Shown one piece after another: positions 24,215-35,667 of a DNA stretch of 64,000 bases; within the stretch, counting starts at the first letter, position 1; each line of letters begins with the position of its first letter. The position numbers and the translations under genes are program-made. This DNA comes from Saccharina japonica (taxonomy: Eukaryota; Sar; Phaeophyceae; Laminariales; Laminariaceae), in assembly GCA_008828725.1 (NCBI GenBank), contig MEHQ01001831.1:255288-319287 (forward strand). The letters run 5' to 3'. The notes beneath the pieces were generated by a model. The model made no database searches. It saw only the letters and a list, made by a program, of their open reading frames with translations, and was not told where the DNA came from.

Positions 24215-24430
24215 CGGAATACTTTCACTTTTCATCTCCGGCCGCCGGTCTTTTCTCGCGCTGTCGGCTGTGGGGCACGCAGGGGGGGCGCGTGTACACC
24301 ACGGCGCAAGTGCGGGTCCCGGCCGAGGCCCGTGGGGCGTGCTCTGGGCCTTCAAAGTCGCAAATCCTGGCAAATAACTCAGGGAAGGCGTTCCGATTTG
24401 ACACCGCCTCGCAACAACTCTGAAAAACCT
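24215..24430. other. GC-rich island
   Basis: A visibly GC-rich patch (CGGCCGCCGG, GGGGGGGCGCGTG, GGTCCCGGCCGAGGCCCG) in AT-richer DNA, open on both strands (24187-24423 + and 24158-24451 -). Neither reading shows a known motif. It could be an unrecognised exon, a promoter or a mobile-element fragment. Confidence 0.35.
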
Positions 24431-27400
24431 ATCGTACGACTGTTTTTTCATTCTCGGGTATGAACTTTGATGGTTCGTTTTTGACCCGTCGCATTAACGA
24501 AACACACAAAGCACGCACCACGCACGAGAAAACAAGGACCACACCGACATCAAACGAGGCACGCATCAAGCGTCGTGCAGCAGTCGTTCATACCATGTTG
24601 CATGCGTCTGCTCTGTCTGGGCTGCGTACAGCAGTAGTAGCAGTTGTACGACACGCTTGATAATTTTATGTAAATTTGTAATTTGGTTCCAATATTTGGG
24701 AATATACGTCGAGTACAAACACAAATATCTACGAGTACGTATATATGTACAAGCATGCAGACTTCGAGGTATCATATTTACGACCTCTCTATTTTCTAAC
24801 GATAGGCCGATCTACATACTGTACATACGAACACGAGTATTTTGGTACATATTTACGGATACATGTCTCCACAGTAGTCTAGGCTACAAACTGTGAAGCA
24901 GCCAAGGCGCCGTTTGTCGAACAGCCAGCACAGCAGTACTACAACAGAAGAAGCTGCAGACGCCGCAGTGTGCGCGGGACAGCTACGAGTAGCAGGGGGG
25001 ATCCAACAGGCTAGCTGTGGCAGCTACAAAGCACTGATTTGCTGTGTTCTGTCTCTCATTGTGTATGTGTGTGTGTATGTTTGATGTATGCCATCCCAGC
25101 AAAACCTCAGGTCGTTTGCCCGGCCTCGCCCGGATTTCAGGATATTTTGCTGGTGTTTTTTTTTGCGCTGTGCCGCCTTCTCCTCGAGGTTTCGAGGTCA
25201 CCATGTGCTGCTCGTTCGCCAGTGGTCAGCGGATGCCTTGAGGAGCCGCGTGCTGGCCACAATCGGTGTACGCAGCAGTGTCAGCTGTATAGGCCCCTAT
25301 ACCGGTTTTTGGACATGCCGTTGGGTTGCGTGGATTACACACGAACGAAGTACCTTTATCGGGCGCACTTACTACAAAAAAATATAGAATAGCCGCGACG
25401 AAAATTATGTCCCAGATCGTAATTTTGATGTTTGCTGCAAAAAGGGAACTATGAAGCATGTGCGATCTATTTTGAACTTGCGACACCCCCGGGATTTCAA
25501 GTGACCAACATCCCGAAGGGGAACCTTGTAGGTTGTACCAAATCATAATTCGCATCCTGATCTGTACTAAATACGCGCACAGAAAAAGTTGCTCAGTCAC
25601 TGAGATACACAGTCAATACGCCGCCTACCCAGTAAACGGGAGGTACACTACTGCAGTATAATACCGACCCGTGACTCGCGACATTTCCAAACACCTCAAA
25701 CCGACAACAGGGACCCAACATCCATCAGCTTGTCGGAATTTTAAACATATAAAACCTCCAATTATAATAATTTTATAAGTAACACGGAGAAAATATACAT
25801 AATATAAGTCAGGCAAGTCTCAGCAAGTTTAATTCATAATATCACCGGGCAAATGGTCCACCACCTTTACATACGTTTCAAACCCCAGGTACACCCCAAC
25901 AAATGTCCGATGACATCTCTCGCATATCATACGCAAAGAGTGGGGTCGTGCTATTACCTGCCAGCGCCGATTACCTTTCTTGCGCTCCCCACTTTTGACA
26001 TCGTTTGAACATAACCGCATGCAATACCAGTTAGGATACACATGTTGCGCCTGTCCTCGCCATCTTGTCCGTTCAATCTATAGCTATAAACACTACGCCT
26101 CTCCAAATGTAATACGTTGATCTTCTCGATTCCAGGATCGGGCCTTATTATTACTACCATCTTATCATGAAGGTGGATGAACCCCTTCGGCATTGGCTGC
26201 TGGTGCTACGGTAGGGGGTCATGGATAGGTGCTTGTTTTCCACCTGCACAGAGCCGCTCGGCCGCGTGACTGGTTTACCTCGTTGTACTCATAACCCACT
26301 TTCGTTTATTTTTATTTTTTCATTTTATATGCACCACCATTGGAGGTTATGTTACGTAACGCGAACAAACTATGTTTAGGTCCGAATGGCCGAAACCCAG
26401 CGGTTAATATGTGGGTACCCCCCCTATCGTAGCACCAATCATTGGCTGCTGGTATGATAAAACCAAACCGTTAAAACATTTTGGGAATTATATTAGGGTG
26501 GATCAACCCGCTCGCCATTGGCTGCTGGTCTGACGAATCACAGTATTTTGAGTAAATGACAACACCAGGCAAGAGCGATTCTGCTGGTACTGGAACCCAC
26601 GCGTATGCTGCCGAGAAGGTAAGGATCTGCCCTTATTTGCACCTGTCACATTTTTTATAATTGTGCATCAAACTTTATTCGTGCACTAACCATTTCGAGA
26701 CGCAAGGGGTACATCTGGCTAGTATTTACGCCGACCCCCCCCTCTGCTTGATATGCGTGTAGTTGACCACAGTCGTGATTCTAATAGTCTCCATCGGAGG
26801 GCCACGTACACCGGAATCCTCACAAAGGACATATCGAATGTACGAGTATGTGAATATGATAAAGGGAAATATTATTCGGGATCGGGAACGAATATAAGGA
26901 TAATCTGCAGTTTGTTGTTCGAGAGAAAATCCGGCGTTGTGGTTCATATTATTTGGCTGAATACGTGCGTAGCTCACTTTGACAGCAGTAACGGGCATTG
27001 TTTAGTTGATCGGGCTTGCGGGAATAGCAAGTAGATACCGCACGGAACGGTGCTGGTAGACTGGTAAAACACGCGAATAGACAGGGGTGTTTCTTCCAAC
27101 TGGACAGCGGTCGTTCACTAGGCAAGGTATTCCGTGTGATTATCGGTATTAGGGGGGCCGGACGTGGTAGAGGCGGTGTGGGCGGCGAGTGCGGAGACAC
27201 GAATATCGTGCATCGTACCGGTATGTTCTGCGTTGACAATTGAACTTTTTCTGGGTTGCTTGATGGCCGAAGGCGTGATGTGTTTCAGATGGGTCAAGCA
27301 AATTGCGAGGTGAATTATTTGAACCGATCAGTTTGGCGAGGAAAAAAGAAAAGTTTTGATGGGGGCGGATGGAATTAATTATTAAAGAACTTGAGCTAGT

Positions 27401-27714
27401 GTGGATTCATTAATTTTACCAGAGGGTGAGAACAGTTACTGTGTTACCAGACTCGGCCAGGGCGTATACGAAATACGCGTACGAAATACGTTGGGACTTG
27501 TTGACGAAAACAGGAAATGTTGATGTTGTGTTTATCTACTGTCACTGCTGCTGCTGATGTTGCTGCTGTTGCTGCTATAGCTACGTAGGTAGTAATACAA
27601 GTATATAATAGTGTGGATGACGGTGGAGGAAGTTATGGTATTATTTCCGCAGAAGGGATAACATTATTATATCATGCATACTTATACAATAAAAGCTGAC
27701 ATTATTGTATACCG
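24431..27714. other. No gene recognised
   Basis: Short open frames only. Contains a TG run near 25061-25082, three spaced copies of CATTGGCTGCTGGT (26191, 26440, 26516), and a CTG-rich microsatellite at about 27541-27575. Confidence 0.5.
26191..26529 (+). repeat. Three copies of CATTGGCTGCTGGT
   Basis: Exact 14-bp word at 26191-26204, 26440-26453 and 26516-26529. The first and third are also preceded by similar sequence (GGTGGATGAACCCC and GGTGGATCAACCC). The word includes an inverted CCAAT box (ATTGG). Could be remnants of a degenerate repeat or a binding-site cluster. Confidence 0.6.
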
Positions 27715-27790
27715 GCATCCCCAGTGGAATGGTAAGCGAATCTCGCCCCTGGTAGCGTCAAGGTCTTGAGTTCGATCTCCCCCGAGTGCA
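27715..27790 (+). tRNA. tRNA-like sequence (pseudo-tRNA or SINE head)
   Basis: A-box-like AGTGGAATGGTAAG at 27723 and a B-box-like GAGTTCGATCTCC at 27768, at spacing suitable for an internal Pol III promoter. The acceptor-stem ends pair imperfectly and the T-stem only partly, so a working tRNA is unlikely. A tRNA-derived SINE or decayed tRNA is the better reading. Confidence 0.3.
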
Positions 27791-30700
27791 TACTCGTAGG
27801 GACTTTTCTCGCAAACAATATCTCGACTAGCGGAAAGCGCAAAAGCGTGACATAGCAACATTCGATGGACATGGACGAGTGCTGGGAATGCTGAACAATT
27901 TGCCCGATAAAAACCAAGGTACGACCTGTAGTGGGGAGGAAGGGGAAGGGCCTTCCTTGTCACCCCAGATTTGACTCACTGCTGTGGAGGGGGGGGGGGG
28001 GGGTGTACTCATGTTGTCCACGGCCGTAGTCATATGACCATAGACCCTCGCATCCCTACAATGCCGGGACGGAGCGCGTTGGGTTTTCACCAACCAGGCA
28101 GACATTGCTTGCACCAAGCGCGAAACGCCGTGAGGTATTGGGCGAGTCGCATGGAGGGTGAGCTGCATCCTGCTAAAAACCGCCTCTGAGGCGGACTTGC
28201 ATATGGACGACAGCTTCAATGAGTTAATTTAATTTCTGGTGTGGCCACTTCCGGAGACAGCAATGGGTTTTACTATGTAACTGCCTCGCGGACGCCTTAC
28301 CATATTAACACTACGTGATACGACCATTCCCCTTGTGCGGAACAAAGGTTCTTCACCCCGCACAAATGATCTACTCGACCGCCAGCTTTGGTGACCGCCA
28401 AAAAAAATAACAAAAAAAAAACGGCACCCTGGTTGTCTAGCTCACGCAGCGAGTGGCGTGTTTTACAGCGTCGTTGCCAACCGACGCCAACCCAACCTAT
28501 AAATATATAAAATATTTATATGGCGGGGTTATATTTAGGTTATATTTATATGGCTGTGGAGGGGGGGGGGGTAAAAGTGCGAATGTAATAAAAGGGATGG
28601 GAAAAAATAAAATAAAAAGTGTAACGGGCGTTATAAGGGCGTGGGGATGGGGGGGGGAGAGGAAGGGATGGGTGCCCAAATGCTTTTACGCACCCCGGTT
28701 TGACTTGCTATAAGTGAAGATGTATTCAAGTGAAGAGCCTCAGAAACAAAATGGTGCAACGCTACCGTATCGGTGCCCAGGTGTACGATTTGCTTTTATA
28801 GGGTGGCGCAACTGTTCATAACACTTACAATGCGTGAAAGTGAATAAATATCAGTACGTAGACCTATTCATTTAATCCTCGAGGATAGGTGCTAAGTAGT
28901 CCCAAATGGAAGAGCTTGGCCATTCGATATTTTCAACGTTTGGGCACAAATCGCCGCCACGTCTAAAACTCGGGATAGGCCTATTTCGGCCGAAACGCCG
29001 GATGTTGCTCGACGAATCGAACGAAAACAAACAGGAAGTATACTGTTTCAGGGGTTTCCACTCGGTTTCCATGGTCGTATGTAGTCGTTCATGCCAGAGT
29101 CCGGATGATACGGAGGTCCGCGAACCACCATGCACCTCAAAACCAACACCCGAAGATGCCCAGCCAGGGGCTCGCGTCTGTCCCGGTTGATGACTGGATG
29201 GCGAAACCATCGATCCACAGAACGCACCAGGACTGTACACGCGATGGTTGCGCTTGTTACCCGTAACCTGGGCGTTGTTGTATGAAAGGTCTGGGCGCGA
29301 GCTAAGCGGCCGGCTCTCTCCAACACCATCGCCCCTGCCCGATCCCAGGCGGACGCGCAACGGCGTTGTCTCGGATTTCCTGCAGCCCTTGTGCCTTGTA
29401 TCTATTCATACCGCCCTGAGGTGCGGCATTGCTCTCGCGATAGCCTAGATTGCTGCTGCTGTACGTATGTATGGTGTTGCGGGTCCACATGGTATTCCGG
29501 GCGGTTGGTTGCGGCGTGACGAGGATGGTGGCCTATGTGCTGTGCCGTGCTGTGTTGCTGCTGTGTCTGTGCTGGGGTTGCTTCGGAGTTGCCTTGCGTG
29601 CCCGCGCCATCGGCACCTGGATTGCCGTTTGTTTGCTAGGAAAATACTCGTAAACTTGCTTCAACTATGCACTTGGTCAAACAAGTGCCCAACCGCATAT
29701 TTTTGGAAAATCCGCTTTTCACGGTGGTCTGCCGTGGTCGGTAGATGAAAAATAAGGGCCTATTTTGTTTTCGTCTAAAACTCGATAGGGCTTTGTTCGG
29801 TTCAGATCCAGATATACAGACCTATCCTCAGGATTGAATACGTCTAGTTGCTGCTGTTTCCAGGTACGCCAAGCGGAGAGGGTTGCCAGCATGCGATCCT
29901 AGGGTACACCACTCGAACACAAAAGGCATAGCCTACGACGCGCGCTGCGAGTTTAACGGCAGACGCTTGTCGGCCAAAGATTTTGTTCCTGACGGGGGGG
30001 GCTGCCGTCCGTATCTCGCGAAACACAAATGCATTAAAGCCTAGTAGTGCAAAGGAAAACGGTAGTGTCTCGGTCCAGTGAGTGGCTTTGAGCGGCTGAA
30101 CAAACAACCGTAGCATCTGTCGTGCGAAACATCCACTCGTAAAAGAGGTACCATGCGTTCCAGCTTGTCGCGAAACAAGCACATACAAACAAAAACGCCT
30201 CGATACTTGAAAAACTGCAAATATATGGGGGTTGTCACTCATAGGAGTGTCTTTGAGCGGCGAAAAAAACTGAATTTTTAAGCGACCTCCCCCTGCCGCA
30301 GCAGGAGTGTCGTGTAGCCTGATCGGCTCTGCATCAGGTATATATGATTTGACATAACATTCATCATTTCACCACGTAGCACCTATATCTTCTTCGGAAC
30401 ACCTTTCGCAACGCAGATCACACAGTAGCAAGCAATCCCCCGCTGATCCACCCCGTGCCCAGTGCGGTACGCGCTTTCATCGTTATCGCGAGAAGGGTTT
30501 CAGACCACTATTTCTCCTTACTGGTCGACTCGCGACGAAGCGTGCATGTCATACACGATACTGCTGTTGGAAGCTCTTTTGTTCGTCGATTGTTGCACGT
30601 GAAACACTTCCCCCATGACGCTGTAACTCCTGGAATGAACGTTCTTACCAGGTTGCCGGCCCGATACTACATATTACGAGACCACCAGAAAGACGACAGC

Positions 30701-31849
30701 CGGCACTACTCCCACTCGCCCATGCCACCAATGCAACACAACCCCCCCACCGAGTCCTGACTGCTGCTACAGCAAGGGGGTTTTGACATACGCCGGTGTT
30801 CATCGGTAAAGATGCAAGTGTAACTTGGTCAGACTTCGTCGCGTAGGGAGCTCTGTATGTCCTAAAACCGGTTTAAGAAACCATGTATGCTCAAAACCGA
30901 TAAGCACACCCCCACGGCCTACAGTAGTTTCTTATATGGAAAACCTTTGGTCGGAACAGTCACACGAAACGGCACATGCCTTGTAAAACAGTTTTCCCGG
31001 TTGGCAAACCTATCAAGTGACGCACGACACCATCGGGGTGCACCTGGGGCTACTCCCACACGCGAGGAATGCCTCTCTACATCTCACTGGCGCTAACGTT
31101 CGGGCGGGGAGAGAGGGGATATAGTCGAATGCAACCCGATGGCCCGAGCATATAGATGGTATATAACATGCAAATCGCACACGGTGCTTGAATGATAAGA
31201 CATGGCTTGTTAGGCATGCGCCATATTGAGCAGTTCGTCGGGTAAGGACCCCCCCACGGTCGGGCAAAAACTATTTTGGCAAACATACTTGCTAACTTAA
31301 TCGTAGCACGCGCCCAGTCACACATATGTTATGCTTAACCTCATTCGCGGTTACAGCACTCAGTGGACTGGTCCTCTGCACCTCACTCAAAATTGGACTT
31401 GACCAGGTATTACTTTTGGCGCAGCCAAGTAAACAACCCGATGGTCTGGCGCATCTCTCGGAACAAAAACAAAACAAATACTACTCTACTGGGTCAGCAA
31501 CGGGACATATAGGATAGTCGCCCCGCCGACCGACTGCGCGCCGCTGACAGCACAGGACACACAACATGCCACCCCCCTCCCTCTACCATAGCACTAGTAT
31601 CATGCCTATTCGGTCAACCCCGACATTGTTTGCATGTCGCGACTCTACGGCAGATATCCAGTATGATATACAAGTACGAAGTATCATGGTAAGGCATACG
31701 GGCTGGGCTGCCCATCAACAACACCAGATATGAGGTAAGTAGGCTCGACAGTATATCGTGAAACAAGGCAAGGGTGCGCCTATAACAATTGTCTCCAGGG
31801 CTTTCTTCGACGTAGGAGCTCTTTGTCCCACCCACAAAAAAAAAGAAAT
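27791..31849. other. No gene recognised; low-complexity tracts
   Basis: Contains a 15-base G run (27989-28003), AT-rich and G-run tracts at 28496-28570 and 28645-28660, and short open frames. The 162-codon - frame at 28872-29360 has an overlapping + frame and no known motif, so neither is called. Confidence 0.5.
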
Positions 31850-33905
31850 TGAAGACTATGGTACTCTCTCGCGACCAACCAATATCAAAGACATGGACTA
31901 CTCACAAAACGAGAAAAATATTAACATACAAACCGGACTCCTCAGAAGCTCTTTATACCTCACCTATAAAAACCAAAATCGGATAATATGATACACTATC
32001 TCTTGACCAATCACAATCGAAGAAATGGGCTACTCGCTTAACGAGGAAAATAGTAACATACAAACTGGACTCCGGAAATACTTCATGGTCGATTTGTGCC
32101 ACGTTAACGGTGCACCGAGAACATGTTTTCCTCGGGCCTCCTCAGAAGCTCTATATGACTCACCAATCAAAATCAAAGTGGATAATATGATACTCTCTCT
32201 CTCTTGACCAATCACAATCGAAAACATTGACTATCCACCTAACAAGCAAAATAATAACACACACAACTGGACTTCGGAAACAACTCATGGTCCATTTGTG
32301 CCACGTTAACGGTGCAAAGAAAACAACTGTTTCTCTGGTCTCCTCAGAAGCGCTATATTTCTCACCCATCAAAACGAAATCGGATAATATGATACTCTCT
32401 CTCTCTTGACCAATCACAATCGAAGACATGGGCTACCTGCCTAACGATCAAAATAGTAACACAAAAACTGGACTCCGGAAATACTTCACGGTCCATTTGT
32501 GCCACGTTAACGGTGCACCGAAACCAAATGTTTCTCTGGTCTCCTCAGAAGCGCTATATTCCTCACCCATCAAAACGAAATCGGATAATGTGATACTCTC
32601 TCTCGACCAATCACAATCCAAAACATGGGCTACCTGTCTAACGAGCAAAGTAGTAACGCACAAACTGGACTCCGGAAATTCTTCATGGTCCAATTGTGCC
32701 ACGTTAACGGTGCACAAAAATAAATGTTCCTCGGGCCTCATCCGAAGCGCCATATACCTCACCCATCAAAACCAGATCGGATAAGATGATAATCCCTCTC
32801 TACCAATCACAATCGAAAAAATGGACTACCCACCTAACAAGAAAAAATAATAACACACACAACTGGACTTCGGAAATAACTCATGGTCCATTTGTGCCAC
32901 GTTAACGGTGCACCGAAAACAAATGTTTTTCGGGTCTTCTCAGAAGCGCTATATTCCTCACCCATCAAAACCAAATCGGATAATGTGATACTCTCTCTCT
33001 CTCGACCAACCACAATCGAAAACATGGACTACCCTCCTAACGAGCAAAATGATAACACACACAACTGGACTTCGGAAATAACCAATGGTCCATTTGTGCC
33101 ACGTTAACGGTGCACCGAAAACAAATGTTTTTCGGGTCTTCTCAGAAGCGCTTTATTCCTCACCCATCAAAATCAAATCGGATAATGTGATACTCTCTCT
33201 CTCGACCAATCACAATCGAAAACATGGACCACCCTCCTAACGAGCAAAATGATAACACACACAACTTGACTTCGGAAATAACTCATGGTCCATTTGTGCC
33301 ACGTTAACGGTGCACCGAAAAAACATTTCCTCGGACCTCCTCAAAATCTCTATTTTCCCCACCCATCAAAACTAAATCGGATAACATGATACTCTCTGTC
33401 TCGACCAATCACAAATCGAAGACATGGGCTACCCGCCTAACGAGAAAACTAGTAGCACACAAACTGGACTCCGGAAATAATTCAGGGTCCATTTGTGCCA
33501 CGTTAACGGTGCACCGAAAAAACAATTTTTCCTCGGGCCTCCTAAGTAGAACTATACACCTCACCCATCAATACCAAAGTGGATAATATGATACTCTCTG
33601 TCTCGACCAATCACAATCGAAGACATGGGCTACCCGTTTAACGAGCAGAATAGTAACACACAAACTGGACTCCGGAAATACTTCATGGTATATTTGTGCC
33701 ACGGAAACGGTGGACCTAAACACAGACGTTTCTGGGGCTCTTCATCAAGTCTATATACCTCACCCATACAAAACAAACTGGAGAATATGGTAATCTCGAA
33801 TCATCTCTCGATCTACATTAACCAAGCCCATGGACTACATGCACAACGGGGAAATATTGACACACAAACCGGATTCCTGAAAACGTTCGTGGTCGTTCTG
33901 AACGT
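31850..33905 (+). repeat. Satellite array, ~200-bp unit, about 10 copies
   Basis: Head-to-tail units 197-202 bp long. Landmarks per unit: GGATAATATGATACTCTCTC, GACCAATCACAATCGAA, AACTGGACTCCGGAAATA, the interrupted palindrome GTGCCACGTTAACGGTGCAC, and CTCACCCATCAAAAC. Palindrome starts: 32096, 32298, 32499, 32696, 32894, 33096, 33296, 33495; a decayed one is at 33696. The first unit is partial and the last is eroded, the usual pattern for array edges. Open frames on both strands inside the units are a by-product of the ~201-bp period. Confidence 0.9.
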
Positions 33906-34169
33906 GAAGAGCCCCGCCAAGCCTGCAGTACAGTGGGTCGTGAAAACAACTTCGACACAGACATCCTTTTTTAATGCACGTACTGTACCTCTTCAGACGT
34001 AGTGCGCAACCAAACTGCATCTCGACAAGGAACGCTCCATTATTCCACACGCCAGCCACCTGCCTTTTGCACAGCCCAGGCATCAGAGGGCAACCTCTCC
34101 GTGTGGCTGGTTGTAGGCAACCGACTGTAGAGGAAACTGTAAGCGCCCTGCAAACTGAAATTAAAAACA

Positions 34170-34735
34170 AAAAATGTCCCGTTAAGCCATGATATTTATT
34201 ATGAGCGGTGTTCCGCGTTGAATCGTAACGCAGCCTCGAAAAGACTTCAGACGCTGGGGCCAGCCGTGTCAGGCCTTCAAACCCTAAATCAACCCGGCTG
34301 CGCCGTCAAAACTAAAATAGCCTTGTTAAGCGCTAATTTAAACATCAGCCGTGTTCGGCCTCAAAACCAAAAGCAGCCCCGTTGAGCGTTCAACACCCGA
34401 CCTGGTTCGTGTTAAGCCCTTATAATTGTATTTTTATCTGCGAGCCTTCGAAACACAACAACTTATTCGCTAAAGCCCTAAAACCGAACAACAGGCGTGT
34501 TAGGCCTTGAAACCAATATCAGTCTCGTTGAGATTTAAACGCTAGCATCAGCCGTGTTCTTGCTTCCACAATACCATCAGCCGCGTTCAGCCTTAAAACC
34601 GAAGGCAATACCGCCAAACCCCCAAGGCTAAAATAATTGTTTTTAAGCCTTAAACGCCAAGACCACCCATCCTTTAAGCCTTATAAACTAAACACTCTCC
34701 CGTTGTGAAGCCGTAATGTAGAAAAAGTAGCCGTT
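34170..34735 (+). repeat. Degenerate minisatellite (~30-38 bp unit)
   Basis: Repeated variants of CAGCCGTGTTAGGCCTTAAAACC followed by a short A-rich spacer, roughly 15 diverged copies. The duplicated block starts within it (34402 corresponds to 42961). Confidence 0.7.
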
Positions 34736-34779
34736 TGTGAGTGTACTATTCATACGCACCTGCCTCTACTCTTAGCGAT

Positions 34780-35667
34780 TCAATGGAGGAACCCCAGATA
34801 TATCTCAAGGGGGTTGTTGGTGGCAGCCGCACCCATGACAGTGGCGTCCAGAGCGCTCGTAACCATAGGGGCCAGCGATATGAACTGCATTGCGGCGAAG
34901 GTTTTCGCATCGATGAGGCGTCGCGTGTAGAGGGTCGGAGCCAGCAAGCTTATCGACGTCGAAGTGGCCAACGCGAAGTACGCGTGGAACAGTAGCGCCG
35001 GGGCCGCCGGGTACGTCTCCGCTAGACGTTCCACCCAGCCGCTGCCCACCAAGGTGGCGAAGAGGTGCGGGGCGTTGAGGACCAGGTTGGCCAGGGCACC
35101 GTAGCGGTTAACGGCGTTGCCTTCGGCGTGGTCCCCCTTCCGCATGAGAACCTTTCCAGACGCCTTCTTGTTCCGCAGCTCTGGCGACTTCCGCGTGAGC
35201 TCTCTAGCCTTGCTGTCTTTCGCAATCGCCTGCTCGGCTTCCACGTAAGAAATCACGAGAATAGTGAATCCCGCAGCCGCTAACCACGGGTCAGCGGGGG
35301 CGAGACAAGCCGGATAGGCCCCCGAAACGTACCATGCGAACCACAGCTGCATGACGGACGAGCAGACTCCGTTGAGAACCCAGCTGCGGGTGTTGGCCAT
35401 CGGGATCGAGCTGAGGCAGCTGACCAATCCAGCTCCCAAGAGAAACAGGGGGGCCGAAGTGTCAATCTCGAGCTGCGGGACGCCGCAGAAGTGTTCGAGT
35501 CCCATCACGTTCAGCAGCCACATTGCGCCGCCTACTTGGTATACCTGCACGAAGGAATGGGGGACGAACAGATCATTGAAGGGGAGGTTTGCCACAAGGT
35601 CATTTTGTGTTCGAACGCAGGCCGTGGGGGGAGGTTGTGGCATACAAGAAGGCGTTTGGTTGCCCAC
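34780..35667 (-). CDS. Multi-pass membrane protein, function unknown (copy 1)
   Basis: 295 codons, clearly more GC-rich than its flanks and the longest open frame in the window. Hydrophobic segments at about residues 72-90, 96-116, 125-143, 189-209, 223-244 and 259-281, with one possible at 44-58, give six or seven membrane spans. A basic loop at about 148-180 (KDSKARELTRK, RNKKASGKVLMRKGD) separates two three-span halves. The family is not recognised. The N-terminal ~42 residues are doubtful: TTCCTTCGTGCAG at 35545-35557 (read on the - strand) is a good acceptor, so the true exon may start at 35544 with VYQVGGAMW and an upstream exon may exist. Identical to the copy at 43339-44226. Confidence 0.7.
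   Translation of the reverse strand: MGNQTPSCMPQPPPTACVRTQNDLVANLPFNDLFVPHSFVQVYQVGGAMWLLNVMGLEHFCGVPQLEIDTSAPLFLLGAGLVSCLSSIPMANTRSWVLNGVCSSVMQLWFAWYVSGAYPACLAPADPWLAAAGFTILVISYVEAEQAIAKDSKARELTRKSPELRNKKASGKVLMRKGDHAEGNAVNRYGALANLVLNAPHLFATLVGSGWVERLAETYPAAPALLFHAYFALATSTSISLLAPTLYTRRLIDAKTFAAMQFISLAPMVTSALDATVMGAAATNNPLEIYLGFLH

Noticed and set aside
31850-33905. CRISPR-like or coding interpretation of the regular repeat
   Set aside because: The whole ~200-bp unit repeats, with no unique spacers, and this is eukaryotic DNA. Open frames inside exist because the period is near a multiple of three and do not persist across the array.
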